Shown: positions 6,516-12,944 of the stretch, in pieces | Layout: each line of letters opens with the position of its first letter | How positions within the stretch are numbered: position 1 is the first letter of the stretch | Assembly: GCA_037440525.1 (NCBI GenBank) | Contig: JBBITW010000101.1 | Coordinates: forward strand, 1-12,997 | DNA length: 12,997 nucleotides | Reading direction: 5' to 3' | Source: JBBITW01 sp037440525 | GTDB taxonomy: Bacteria > Desulfobacterota > BSN033 > UBA1163 | Translations under genes and position numbers: made by a program | The notes under the pieces: generated by a model | Told to the model about the DNA's origin: nothing | Database searches by the model: none | The model's input: the letters and a program-made list of their open reading frames with translations, nothing else

Positions 6516-7691
6516 ATGAGCAATCTGGAAGTAACATTTGCAGGAGTCAGGATGAGAAATCCTCTGATCCTTGCCTCAGCTACCCCAAGCTGGGATGGCC
6601 TTCGTGCAAATATGGCATGGAAGGCAGGGGCAGGGGCTGTAATTCCAAAGAGTTTTGCCCCTCCATCAAAATGGGCAGAACATCCACGTTCGGGAAGGAT
6701 GAAGCTTATAAAGTATGGAAAGAACAGGATTGGTATGGTAAATATCGAGTTGTATACAACCATGACTTTAAAGGACTGGCTTGAGGGAGAACTCGATAAG
6801 GCCTATGAAGGAGGTAGTCTTATTATCGCAAGTATTGTTGCCCACCCTGATCCCGAAGATACAGGTAGGAATGCTAAGATTATTGAGGAGACAGGGAAGG
6901 TGGCAATGTTTGAGATAAATGTATCTTGCCCAATGCCTGCTGATAGTTCAAAGGTTGGATTTCAGATGGGAAATGACCCTGAGATGTGTTTTCAGCAGGT
7001 AGAGGCTGTAAAGAAGGCTGTGAGATTGCCTGTGGGTATAAAGCTTACACCAACCACACATAATATGGTTCCGATGGCACAGGCCTCTGAAAGGGCAGGG
7101 GCAGATTTTATTACCATCGCAAATTCTGTTCGTTCATTTGCAGGGGTAGATATAAAGACAGGCCTTCCAAAGCTTGCAGCCTATGGTGGCTATAGCGGTC
7201 CTGCCATTAAGCCCATTACACAGCGTCACGTCTCAGAAGTTGCCAGGGCTGTAAAGATTCCAATCTCAGCCTGTGGCGGGATAAGTTCATGGGAGGATAT
7301 TGTTGAATATATGATGCTCGGGGCAACGACCGTTCAGATATGCACAAGCATAATGTGGAATGGATACGGATATTTTCAGACCCTGCTTAAGGGTTTATCC
7401 AGCTATATGAAGGAAGAGGGTGTTGATTCTCTGGATACTATAAGGGGAAAGACACTTCCTCATATCCTCACCATTGATGAACTTGCCAAAAGGGATCCAA
7501 TGGTTGCAAGGGTTGATAAGAAGAAGTGTATCAATCTAATTAAAGGGGGATGTGAACTCTGTGGAAGGGCCTGCTTTTATGGGGCCATTGAATTTTCTCC
7601 AAGACTCAAACTCAAAAAAAATAATTGTGATGGATGTGGTTTATGCACTGAGATATGTCCTGTGGGTGCACTCAGACTTGTATTGAAATAA
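6516..7691 (+). CDS. PreA-like dihydropyrimidine dehydrogenase / dihydroorotate dehydrogenase-family flavoprotein with two [4Fe-4S] clusters
   Basis: A 391-residue FMN TIM-barrel enzyme fused to a C-terminal bacterial ferredoxin domain, as in the NAD-dependent dihydropyrimidine dehydrogenase subunit PreA and the C-terminal part of mammalian DPD. Barrel motifs are RNPLILAS, FEINVSCPMP (substrate loop), GIKLTPT, FITIANS, GGYSGPAIKP and ACGGISSWED (FMN phosphate region). The ferredoxin domain has Cys338/346/349/353 and Cys371/374/377/381-Pro; the first cluster has an enlarged C-x7-C gap. No PreT-type NAD(P)H:flavin partner gene is present, so electrons may come from ferredoxin or another donor. 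The likely chemistry is reversible reduction of a cyclic C=C bond in a pyrimidine-like or other N-ring intermediate. The start is 15 bases after the M20 stop. Confidence 0.9.
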   Translation: MSNLEVTFAGVRMRNPLILASATPSWDGLRANMAWKAGAGAVIPKSFAPPSKWAEHPRSGRMKLIKYGKNRIGMVNIELYTTMTLKDWLEGELDKAYEGGSLIIASIVAHPDPEDTGRNAKIIEETGKVAMFEINVSCPMPADSSKVGFQMGNDPEMCFQQVEAVKKAVRLPVGIKLTPTTHNMVPMAQASERAGADFITIANSVRSFAGVDIKTGLPKLAAYGGYSGPAIKPITQRHVSEVARAVKIPISACGGISSWEDIVEYMMLGATTVQICTSIMWNGYGYFQTLLKGLSSYMKEEGVDSLDTIRGKTLPHILTIDELAKRDPMVARVDKKKCINLIKGGCELCGRACFYGAIEFSPRLKLKKNNCDGCGLCTEICPVGALRLVLK

Positions 7692-7716
7692 AGATTCTGT
7701 TAAAGAAAGGGTTTTC

Positions 7717-9186
7717 ATGATAGAGCTGACAATTAATGAGAAGCAGTTAAAAAGGACTATTGAACGTGCTCGCGAGAAAAAAATCATAATTCCAACCTTT
7801 CGTGAGCAAAAGGATCCAGGATCTATTCCCGAGAAGATGAAGGAACGTTTAAAAGAGATCGGACTCTGGGATATTCATCCTTTTAACCTATTTCGGATTT
7901 CATGGAAGAATGAGCCCCGTGATTTTGGAGGTGGTTTTGGAGATGTAAATTTTCTGGAGGTTCCTGGTGAGATCTCCGGTGTTGATGCGAGAATCATTGC
8001 GCTTGTTGGTAAATGGTTTCCTACTGGTTCTCATAAAGTTGGAGCCACATTTGGATGCCTTGTTCCGAGATTGGTTACAGGGCAGTTTGATCCCACTTCC
8101 CACAAGGCAGTATGGCCTTCCACAGGTAACTTTTGCAGGGGAGGTGCATATGATGCCACACTCCTCGGATGCGAATCCATCGCTATATTGCCCGAGGGGA
8201 TGAGCCGTGAACGTTTCGAATGGCTTTCCAAAGTTGCAGGTGAAGTTATTGCTACCCCTGGTTGTGAAAGCAATGTAAAGGAGATCTTCGACAAATGCTG
8301 GGAATTGAGAAAGACAAGAAGGGATATCTTCATATTCAATCAATTTGAAGAATTTGGAAACTATCTATGGCATTATGAAGTTACAGGTCATGCAATAGAA
8401 GAGGTGCTAAGAGGTGTTATGTCAAAAAATGACCGCTTCTCGGGTTTTGTCGCAGAGACAGGGTCTGCGGGAACTATTGCTGCAGGTGATTATTTAAAGA
8501 AGATCTTTCCTCAGAGCAAGATTGCTGCTGGGGAGGCCCTTCAGTGCCCGACATTGTTACTTTGTGGATATGGGGATCACAGGATTGAAGGTATTGGAGA
8601 TAAGCATGTTCCATGGATCCATAATGTGAAGAATACAGATATAGTCATCGCTGTGGACGATGATTCATGTATGAACCTTGTTCGTCTATTTAACGAACCA
8701 GAGGGATGGAACTATCTTTTGAGACAAGGGGTCTCTGAGGATTTTATAAAAAAACTTCCACTTATGGGAATATCAGGTATCGGTAACCTTCTCTGCTGTA
8801 TTAAGTTTGCAAAGTATTATGAATTGAGACGAAACGATATTGTTGTAACTGTATGGACAGATTCTATGGATCTTTATAGAACAAGACTTGAGGAGATGCG
8901 AAAGGATAAAGGAACTTATTCAGAGAAGGAAGCAATAAAAGACTATCAGCGCTATCTCATGGCCGAAACGATTTCCAATATGCGAGAGCTCAATTACTAT
9001 GATAGAAGGCAGATTCATAACCTCAAATATTTTACATGGGTTGAACAGCAGGGGAAAGAGGTTTCAGAACTTAATGCACAATGGTATGATCATGAATACT
9101 GGGAGAAGATTCAGGGGCAGGTCTCAGAAATTGATCGCCTAATAGAGAATTTTAACAATGCGACTGGCCTTCTAAAAGAATTATAG
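7717..9186 (+). CDS. Fold-type II PLP-dependent enzyme (cysteine synthase / ammonia-lyase-like), specific function unknown
   Basis: This belongs to the tryptophan-synthase-beta/cysteine-synthase fold. The presumed Schiff-base lysine is Lys107 in TGSHKVGA, the substrate/carboxylate loop is STGNF (135-139), the glycine-rich phosphate loop is ETGSAGTIAAG (247-257), and GIGDKHVPW (292-300) resembles the closing segment of O-acetylserine sulfhydrylase. At 489 residues it is longer than cysteine synthase (about 310) or diaminopropionate ammonia-lyase (about 400). It has about 90 residues before the PLP lysine region and a C-terminal helical extension of roughly 100 residues rich in charged residues. 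It is the last gene of the operon, 25 bases after the PreA-like gene, with AAAGGG at 7706-7711. Elimination or deamination of an amino acid released by the M20 enzyme is plausible but inferred; it does not look like a close YgeX copy. Confidence 0.85.
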   Translation: MIELTINEKQLKRTIERAREKKIIIPTFREQKDPGSIPEKMKERLKEIGLWDIHPFNLFRISWKNEPRDFGGGFGDVNFLEVPGEISGVDARIIALVGKWFPTGSHKVGATFGCLVPRLVTGQFDPTSHKAVWPSTGNFCRGGAYDATLLGCESIAILPEGMSRERFEWLSKVAGEVIATPGCESNVKEIFDKCWELRKTRRDIFIFNQFEEFGNYLWHYEVTGHAIEEVLRGVMSKNDRFSGFVAETGSAGTIAAGDYLKKIFPQSKIAAGEALQCPTLLLCGYGDHRIEGIGDKHVPWIHNVKNTDIVIAVDDDSCMNLVRLFNEPEGWNYLLRQGVSEDFIKKLPLMGISGIGNLLCCIKFAKYYELRRNDIVVTVWTDSMDLYRTRLEEMRKDKGTYSEKEAIKDYQRYLMAETISNMRELNYYDRRQIHNLKYFTWVEQQGKEVSELNAQWYDHEYWEKIQGQVSEIDRLIENFNNATGLLKEL

Positions 9187-9340
9187 AGAGGTAGTTTCTT
9201 CCCTTATATATAATCCTTGAAAGGCTATATTCATTTCTAAACTACAGAATTCTCCCAATGAATTGATTGAATTTCCATAAAGATCACTCAATTAAGGTTA
9301 AAAGATTTTATTCACATTTAAAGCTTAAAATGGATCGGTC

Positions 9341-9369
9341 TTGAAATTGGAAGATATTTAGAGTATTCT
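9341..9369 (+). promoter_or_regulatory. Candidate sigma-70-type promoter for the RAM-domain gene
   Basis: TTGAAA (9341-9346) is separated by 17 bases from TATTCT (9364-9369), 24 bases before the start codon. The 206-base AT-rich gap after the operon has no gene, so a new transcript beginning here is reasonable. The match is 5/6 and 4/6 to consensus. Confidence 0.4.
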
Positions 9370-9392
9370 ATAAAGAAAAAGGGGGTGAGGAT

Positions 9393-9626
9393 ATGCCAAT
9401 TTCTGCTTATGTCTTTATTGAATGCACAGCAGGGGCAGCCAGGGATGTGGCAAAAGAGGTGGGAAAGATTCAGGGGGTTAAAAGGGCAAATGCAACTACA
9501 GGCCCATATGACGTGATTGCTCTGGTTGAGGCGCCTGATATCAATATCCTCGGTGATTTTATTGTCACAAAGATTCAGGGGCTACCAGGGGTATTAAGAA
9601 CACAGACTAACGTTGTGGTAGATTAG
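9393..9626 (+). CDS. Stand-alone RAM domain protein (Lrp/AsnC ligand-binding domain without helix-turn-helix)
   Basis: The 77-residue product is an AsnC_trans_reg (RAM) domain alone: a beta strand AYVFIECTAG, a helix ARDVAKEVGKI, the strand VKRANATTGPYDVIALVEA, a second helix DFIVTKIQ and a last strand VLRTQTNVVV. In Lrp/AsnC regulators this domain oligomerises and binds amino acids; here the DNA-binding half is absent and there is no room for one upstream, so it is a SARD-type protein rather than a truncated regulator. Such proteins may modulate full-length Lrp partners or bind small effectors. The start ATG 9393 is preceded by GGGGGTGAGG (9381-9390). Its position after an amino-acid-yielding operon is suggestive, but no link is shown. 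Confidence 0.88.
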   Translation: MPISAYVFIECTAGAARDVAKEVGKIQGVKRANATTGPYDVIALVEAPDINILGDFIVTKIQGLPGVLRTQTNVVVD

Positions 9627-9676
9627 ATTTGATATATTTATAAGATATCTTGTATTGGATTTATTCCAAAATCATT

Positions 9677-9683
9677 TAAGGAG
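9677..9683 (+). promoter_or_regulatory. Ribosome binding site of the 30-residue bS22-like gene
   Basis: TAAGGAG lies 8 bases before ATG 9692, which supports translation of the very short basic reading frame. Confidence 0.8.
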
Positions 9684-9691
9684 AATCTATT

Positions 9692-9784
9692 ATGGGCAGT
9701 GTTGTAAAAAAACGAAGAAAGAAGATGCGAAAACACAAGCATAAAAAGATGCTGGACCGAGATCGTCATAAGAAAAAGAAGTAA
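9692..9784 (+). CDS. AURKAIP1/COX24 domain protein, bS22-like small ribosomal protein
   Basis: A 30-residue, extremely basic peptide that starts MGSVVKKRRKKMRKHKHKKM and ends in a lysine run. The MGSV-x-KKRRK-x-M core is the signature of the COX24_C/AURKAIP1 family. Its actinobacterial members (bS22) sit at the small-subunit decoding centre, and its mitochondrial members belong to the small mitoribosomal subunit. A role bound to 16S rRNA is therefore likely from family knowledge, not shown here. The gene is far below the usual length cut-off and easily missed. It has a good ribosome site and is followed after 6 bases by the M50 protease gene, so the two are probably cotranscribed. Confidence 0.85.
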   Translation: MGSVVKKRRKKMRKHKHKKMLDRDRHKKKK

Positions 9785-9790
9785 AATTTC

Positions 9791-10615
9791 ATGAAAAGAA
9801 ACCTTATCCATATTATTCTTTTCATATTGACTGTGGCCTCCACATGGTTGACAGGAGGGTTGAGCTATTCTATTGCTATCATGTCAATTCTCCTGGGGCA
9901 TGAATTAGGACATTATTTTATGTCTCGAAGGCATGGGATGAGTGCAACCCTGCCATTTTTTCTACCCTTTCCTCTCTCACCTTTTGGAACACTGGGGGCC
10001 GTCATACGCATGGAGAGCAGAGTCTCAACAAGAAAGGCCCTCTTCGATACAGGTGTAGCAGGGCCTCTTACAAGCTTGATCCTTAGCATACCTGCAATTG
10101 CTATAGGGTTGAGGCTTTCTACGTTGATTCCTACCTCTCAGATTAAAGAGGGGACGATTAGACTCGCTGACCCTTTTCTATTTTCATTGATCCAGCGTCT
10201 TGTCCTGGGTGATGTTCCTGAAAATTTTGATGTGATACTTCATCCTATAGGATATGCAGGGTGGGTAGGTCTCTTTGTCACTGCACTAAACCTATTTCCA
10301 GTAGGACAATTGGATGGTGGGCATATAGCCTATGCCCTTTTTGGAAGGAAAAGCCGCGCTATTTTCCTCATTGCCATCTCAGCTATGGCCTTTATTACAA
10401 TCTTTTATAATCCAGGATGGGTTTTGATGCTCATTCTTATGGTCCTCTTTGGATTTAAGCATCCATCACCTTTAGATGATCAGACACCAATTGATGGGAA
10501 GAGAAAGATTATAGGAGTGATTATGTTCTTGACATTTTTTCTATCCTTTACTCCTGCGCCTTTTCCCCAGTTGGCTGAAGAGATTAAGCAGACATTTGGC
10601 CGGGGTTTTTTCTAA
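9791..10615 (+). CDS. Site-2 protease family (M50) membrane metalloprotease, EGY-like
   Basis: A 274-residue polytopic inner-membrane protein of the M50 family, which cut substrates within the membrane or its border. The zinc-binding motif is HELGH (His37, Glu38, His41) inside the second hydrophobic segment. The third ligand motif, NLFPVGQLDGGH, gives Asn167 and Asp175. Between them are the FGTLGAVI loop (66-73) and the AGP segment (90-92), both typical of the plant/cyanobacterial EGY branch. About six hydrophobic segments can be seen (roughly 5-20, 23-44, 85-108, 153-172, 190-205 and 210-222), with another near 240-256. It has no PDZ domain, unlike RseP. Start ATG 9791 lies 6 bases after the bS22-like stop with only a weak ribosome site, suggesting coupling. 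The substrate is unknown. Confidence 0.92.
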   Translation: MKRNLIHIILFILTVASTWLTGGLSYSIAIMSILLGHELGHYFMSRRHGMSATLPFFLPFPLSPFGTLGAVIRMESRVSTRKALFDTGVAGPLTSLILSIPAIAIGLRLSTLIPTSQIKEGTIRLADPFLFSLIQRLVLGDVPENFDVILHPIGYAGWVGLFVTALNLFPVGQLDGGHIAYALFGRKSRAIFLIAISAMAFITIFYNPGWVLMLILMVLFGFKHPSPLDDQTPIDGKRKIIGVIMFLTFFLSFTPAPFPQLAEEIKQTFGRGFF

Positions 10616-10639
10616 TTTTTATTTAGAGAAAAGAAATTT

Positions 10640-11545
10640 ATGTTTAGGTTGAAAATACATTTTCCTGTTTATACATTGGACAATCAATTGTTATTTCCCT
10701 CAGATTCTAATCTTAACAAAGAGACTCTGGATAGCATGATAGAATCCCAAAAGGAGAATTTATATAATGCATATCCCCTTCTTCTTTATGGTTCGGTTAA
10801 AGAAGACTGTTTAGGTTTTCTGGATAATCCTCCTTACAGGTCAATTTTTTCTGATAAAAAGCATATCAATAATATTATAAAAATTTTAGAGAAGGTCAAT
10901 CTTTCCATTCCCCTCCTTCAATCGCTGGATTATTTTAAACAGTATGATTTTTATACCTATGCCCATATTATCATGGTATTTGCCCTGTCAACACTTCTGG
11001 CAGAAGATATGATCCCTGACTACAAGGATTGTATCAGGTTATTAGAAACAGGCCCTACCCATGATATTGGCAAGATCTGTGTCCCGTTAAACATTTTGAA
11101 AAAGACTACACCACTAACAAAAAAGGAGCGTGATTTTATAGAACATCATACCATAGCAGGGTATGTTCTGCTCAGTTATTACTACAGAGACCTTCAACAC
11201 CTTGCATGTGAGGTTGCCTTGAACCATCATGAGAGGAAGGATTGTTCAGGATATCCCCGAGGTATACTGCTTAATGATCCAATGATAGAAATCATCGCAG
11301 TGAGTGATATCTACGATGCGCTTATTAAGCCAAGGCCTTATCGGCCCACAGCATATGATAATCGAGCTGCATTGGAGGAGATTACAAAGATGGCAGAACA
11401 GAACAGGATAGGGTGGGATGGGGTTAAGGCATTGATTGCTCATAATCGCCGATCTAAGGCAAATTACAGGGAGATTAAAGTCTCACGTGAGAGGAGAAGC
11501 GCTCCTCCTTCACAAAATGTCTACGGAATTCTCGCCGATAATTGA
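10640..11545 (+). CDS. HD-GYP-like domain protein (putative cyclic-di-GMP phosphodiesterase)
   Basis: The 301-residue protein has an N-terminal region of about 100 residues without a recognised domain, then an HD-GYP-type metal phosphohydrolase domain (about 105-270). Visible motifs: His109 (AHIIMV), HDIGK (141-145), His169-His170 (EHHTIAG), NHHERKDCSGYPRG with His196-His197 and the GYP triplet at 204-206, and VSDIYDAL with Asp223 and Asp226. The canonical motif is HHE-x-x-DG-x-GYP; here the first glycine is Cys202. The expected role is c-di-GMP hydrolysis; no receiver, PAS or membrane segment is attached, so the signal is unknown. It lies 24 bases after the M50 gene in the same direction, so cotranscription is likely. 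The tail (270-290) is basic. Confidence 0.85.
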   Translation: MFRLKIHFPVYTLDNQLLFPSDSNLNKETLDSMIESQKENLYNAYPLLLYGSVKEDCLGFLDNPPYRSIFSDKKHINNIIKILEKVNLSIPLLQSLDYFKQYDFYTYAHIIMVFALSTLLAEDMIPDYKDCIRLLETGPTHDIGKICVPLNILKKTTPLTKKERDFIEHHTIAGYVLLSYYYRDLQHLACEVALNHHERKDCSGYPRGILLNDPMIEIIAVSDIYDALIKPRPYRPTAYDNRAALEEITKMAEQNRIGWDGVKALIAHNRRSKANYREIKVSRERRSAPPSQNVYGILADN

Positions 11546-11596
11546 ATTTATCCAAACCCAAATTGACCTATTTTTTGTAAAACCGTTTAATTATTA

Positions 11597-12406
11597 TCAT
11601 TTCTCCTGATTTGATAAAACATTTTTTCCAAGGAAAGATATGACCGCCTTATTAAAAGCCTCTGGCTGTTCAATATTTGGAAGGTGAGCGGCTGATCTTA
11701 AAATCACAAGTTCTGATCCCTGAATCCGCTCCTGAATTGTTTTAGAGTTGCTTACAGGGGAAGAAGGATCATCCTCTCCAACAATGAGGAGAGTTGGTAT
11801 CCTGATTTTGTGGATGTGCTCAAAAGTATCAAGCCCCTTTATAGCATGAATACAACCTATATAGCCTCGGGGATCAGTTCCCCTTATCATGGCTCGCACT
11901 GTATCTAAAATATCGGATTTTTTGTTTCTGAAAGATTCTGTGAACCATCTGGCTATTGTTGGTTCAACGTGTGCCTCCATCCCCTGGGTTTTTGCCACAT
12001 GGATACGTTCATCCCAGATTGATTTTTGTTCTGGTGATGTCCTGCTTGATGCTTCGCAAAGAACAAGACACTGGATCATTTCAGGATAATTAAGTGCCAG
12101 TACCTGCCCGATCATGCTTCCCATGGAAAGCCCTATGAAAGAGGTTCGCCTTATGCCAAGGATTTGGAGAAGCTCCTTTATGTCCTCAGCGAGCTGATCA
12201 AGGGTGTACGGGCCTTCCGTAACCTCTGTCTCCCCATGTCCGCGGATATCATAACGTAGCACACGATAATTTGACTTAAGAACACTTACCTGAAAATTCC
12301 ACATTCCCATATTCGCTGCCAGGGCATGACTCATTGTAACAACTGGAGCACCTGGTGGACCTTCTATGGAATAATTAATAGAGATTCCATTAGCCTTAAC
12401 CTTCAT
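11597..12406 (-). CDS. Alpha/beta hydrolase, 3-oxoadipate enol-lactonase (PcaD)-like
   Basis: A cytoplasmic alpha/beta-hydrolase-fold enzyme, 269 residues from ATG 12406. The catalytic triad is visible: nucleophile Ser94 in GLSMGSM, acid Asp213 in GEDDPSSP and His241 in AAHLPNIEQP. The oxyanion region SHALAAN (26-32) and RYDIRGHGET (51-60) match the PcaD/haloperoxidase-like branch. The longer frame starts at TTG 12415, but AAGG (12419-12416) sits 9 bases before ATG 12406, so ATG is preferred. It is convergent with the HD-GYP gene (51-base gap, no clear terminator) and has its own promoter at 12503-12476. No other beta-ketoadipate pathway gene is nearby, so the lactonase name is family-level only; esterase or C-C hydrolase activity is equally possible. 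Confidence 0.88.
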   Translation of the reverse strand: MKVKANGISINYSIEGPPGAPVVTMSHALAANMGMWNFQVSVLKSNYRVLRYDIRGHGETEVTEGPYTLDQLAEDIKELLQILGIRRTSFIGLSMGSMIGQVLALNYPEMIQCLVLCEASSRTSPEQKSIWDERIHVAKTQGMEAHVEPTIARWFTESFRNKKSDILDTVRAMIRGTDPRGYIGCIHAIKGLDTFEHIHKIRIPTLLIVGEDDPSSPVSNSKTIQERIQGSELVILRSAAHLPNIEQPEAFNKAVISFLGKNVLSNQEK

Positions 12407-12475
12407 TTCTCTCAACCTTCCCTTCTAAAGATTATTCTTTTCCTCTTTAACAAATTTTGTGATTTTTTGACACTA

Positions 12476-12503
12476 ATTTTAATGAGTAAAATAAGTATGT
12501 CAA
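12476..12503 (-). promoter_or_regulatory. Sigma-70-type promoter for the alpha/beta hydrolase
   Basis: On the minus strand TTGACA (12503-12498) is followed after 16 bases by TAAAAT (12481-12476), 6/6 and 5/6 to consensus. Transcription would begin near 12469, leaving a leader of about 60 bases before ATG 12406. Confidence 0.6.
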
Positions 12504-12554
12504 GTATTTTTAGGGAGAGTTCTGAAAAAGTCCTGAAATTCCCCCTCACCTTTG

Positions 12555-12649
12555 TCCTCTCCCCAGGGGGAGGCTATGTCGCAATGAGGTGTATGCCATG
12601 TTTGTCATTCCGAGTCTCCTTTTTTGTCATTCCGAGTCTCCTTTTTCTG
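12555..12649 (-). repeat. Interspersed repeat, inverted copy of 1-72, with an internal 22-base tandem duplication
   Basis: In reverse complement this carries the same ordered words as 1-72: AGGAGACTCGGAATGACA, CATGGCATACACCTC, ATTGCGACA and GGGGAGAGGA. The unit GTCATTCCGAGTCTCC plus a T-run occurs twice in tandem (12604-12625 and 12626-12648), where the left copy has one. At 12556-12573 CCTCTCCCC faces GGGGGAGG as a small inverted repeat. The GTCATTCCGAG start is shared with the two palindromes that follow. Confidence 0.8.
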
Positions 12650-12709
12650 TCATTCCGAGCGAAGCGAGGAATCTTAGGAAAGATTTCTCGGCTAACGCCT
12701 CGAAATGAC
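12649..12709. repeat. Palindromic repeat unit 1 (GTCATTCCGAGCGAAGCGAGG family)
   Basis: The unit begins GTCATTCCGAGCGAAGCG and ends with the imperfect complement CTCGAAATGAC, with GGAATCTT and AAGATTTC closing the inner stem. The sub-stem CGAAGCG is itself self-complementary. Folded RNA or single-stranded DNA would give a 61-base hairpin. It has no coding sequence and fits a non-autonomous REP/MITE-like interspersed repeat, a type found widely in bacterial genomes. Confidence 0.85.
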
Positions 12710-12720
12710 AATAGAGTGGT

Positions 12721-12802
12721 GTCATTCCGAGCGAAGCGAGGAATCTATAAAATTCAAACATTTATAAAACATAGATTCTTCGGCTAAAAGCCTGAGAATG
12801 AC
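12721..12802. repeat. Palindromic repeat unit 2, same family with a longer loop
   Basis: The left arm GTCATTCCGAGCGAAGCG is identical to unit 1 up to GGAATCT. The right arm runs ATAGATTCTTCGGCTAAAAG to GAATGAC, an imperfect complement. About 22 AT-rich bases form the loop (82 bases in all). It starts 11 bases after unit 1, so two hairpins stand side by side. Confidence 0.85.
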
Positions 12803-12833
12803 ATTACGACACAGCCTCAGCGGGGAGAGGAGA
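12796..12833 (+). repeat. Third, short copy of the left-end repeat
   Basis: GAATGACATTACGACACAGC followed by CTCAGCGGGGAGAGGA repeats the right part of 1-72 in the same orientation, lacking the middle CATGGCATACACCTC block. It fuses directly to the right arm of palindrome unit 2, as if the GAATGAC end were shared. Together with 12555-12802 it fills most of the gene-free stretch between the hydrolase and the tRNA; nothing else is seen in that stretch apart from the two promoters. Confidence 0.75.
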
Positions 12834-12906
12834 TAAGAAGTAGTGCACTTTTAAGACTTAATCTGTCCACTTTTAAATTTTAGCTGAGAGACCTCTTCAA
12901 TATTAT

Positions 12907-12935
12907 TTGACACAAAGGGTATTATTATTTATATT
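12907..12935 (+). promoter_or_regulatory. Strong sigma-70-type promoter for tRNA-Leu
   Basis: TTGACA (12907-12912), a 17-base spacer, then TATATT (12930-12935): a perfect -35 and a 5/6 -10 at ideal spacing. Transcription would start near 12942, only a few bases before the mature tRNA 5' end at 12945. Confidence 0.75.
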
Positions 12936-12944
12936 TTTATCTGT

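Noticed and set aside
9642..9669. AAGATATCTT palindrome and the TTGGA/TCCAA stem before the bS22-like gene
   Set aside because: These are short AT-rich symmetries of a length expected by chance; there is not enough to call an operator.
11546..11596. Shared terminator between the convergent HD-GYP and hydrolase genes
   Set aside because: There is a T-run at 11571-11576 but no convincing stem in front of it on either strand.
12326..12787. Plus-strand 153-codon open frame over the hydrolase start and repeat cluster
   Set aside because: It is antisense to the hydrolase N-terminus and then reads through palindromic repeats; it has no ribosome site and a low-complexity translation.
12604..12802. 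CRISPR-like array
   Set aside because: The repeated GTCATTCCGAG units are unevenly spaced, partly tandem without spacers and partly hairpins, and no cas gene is present.
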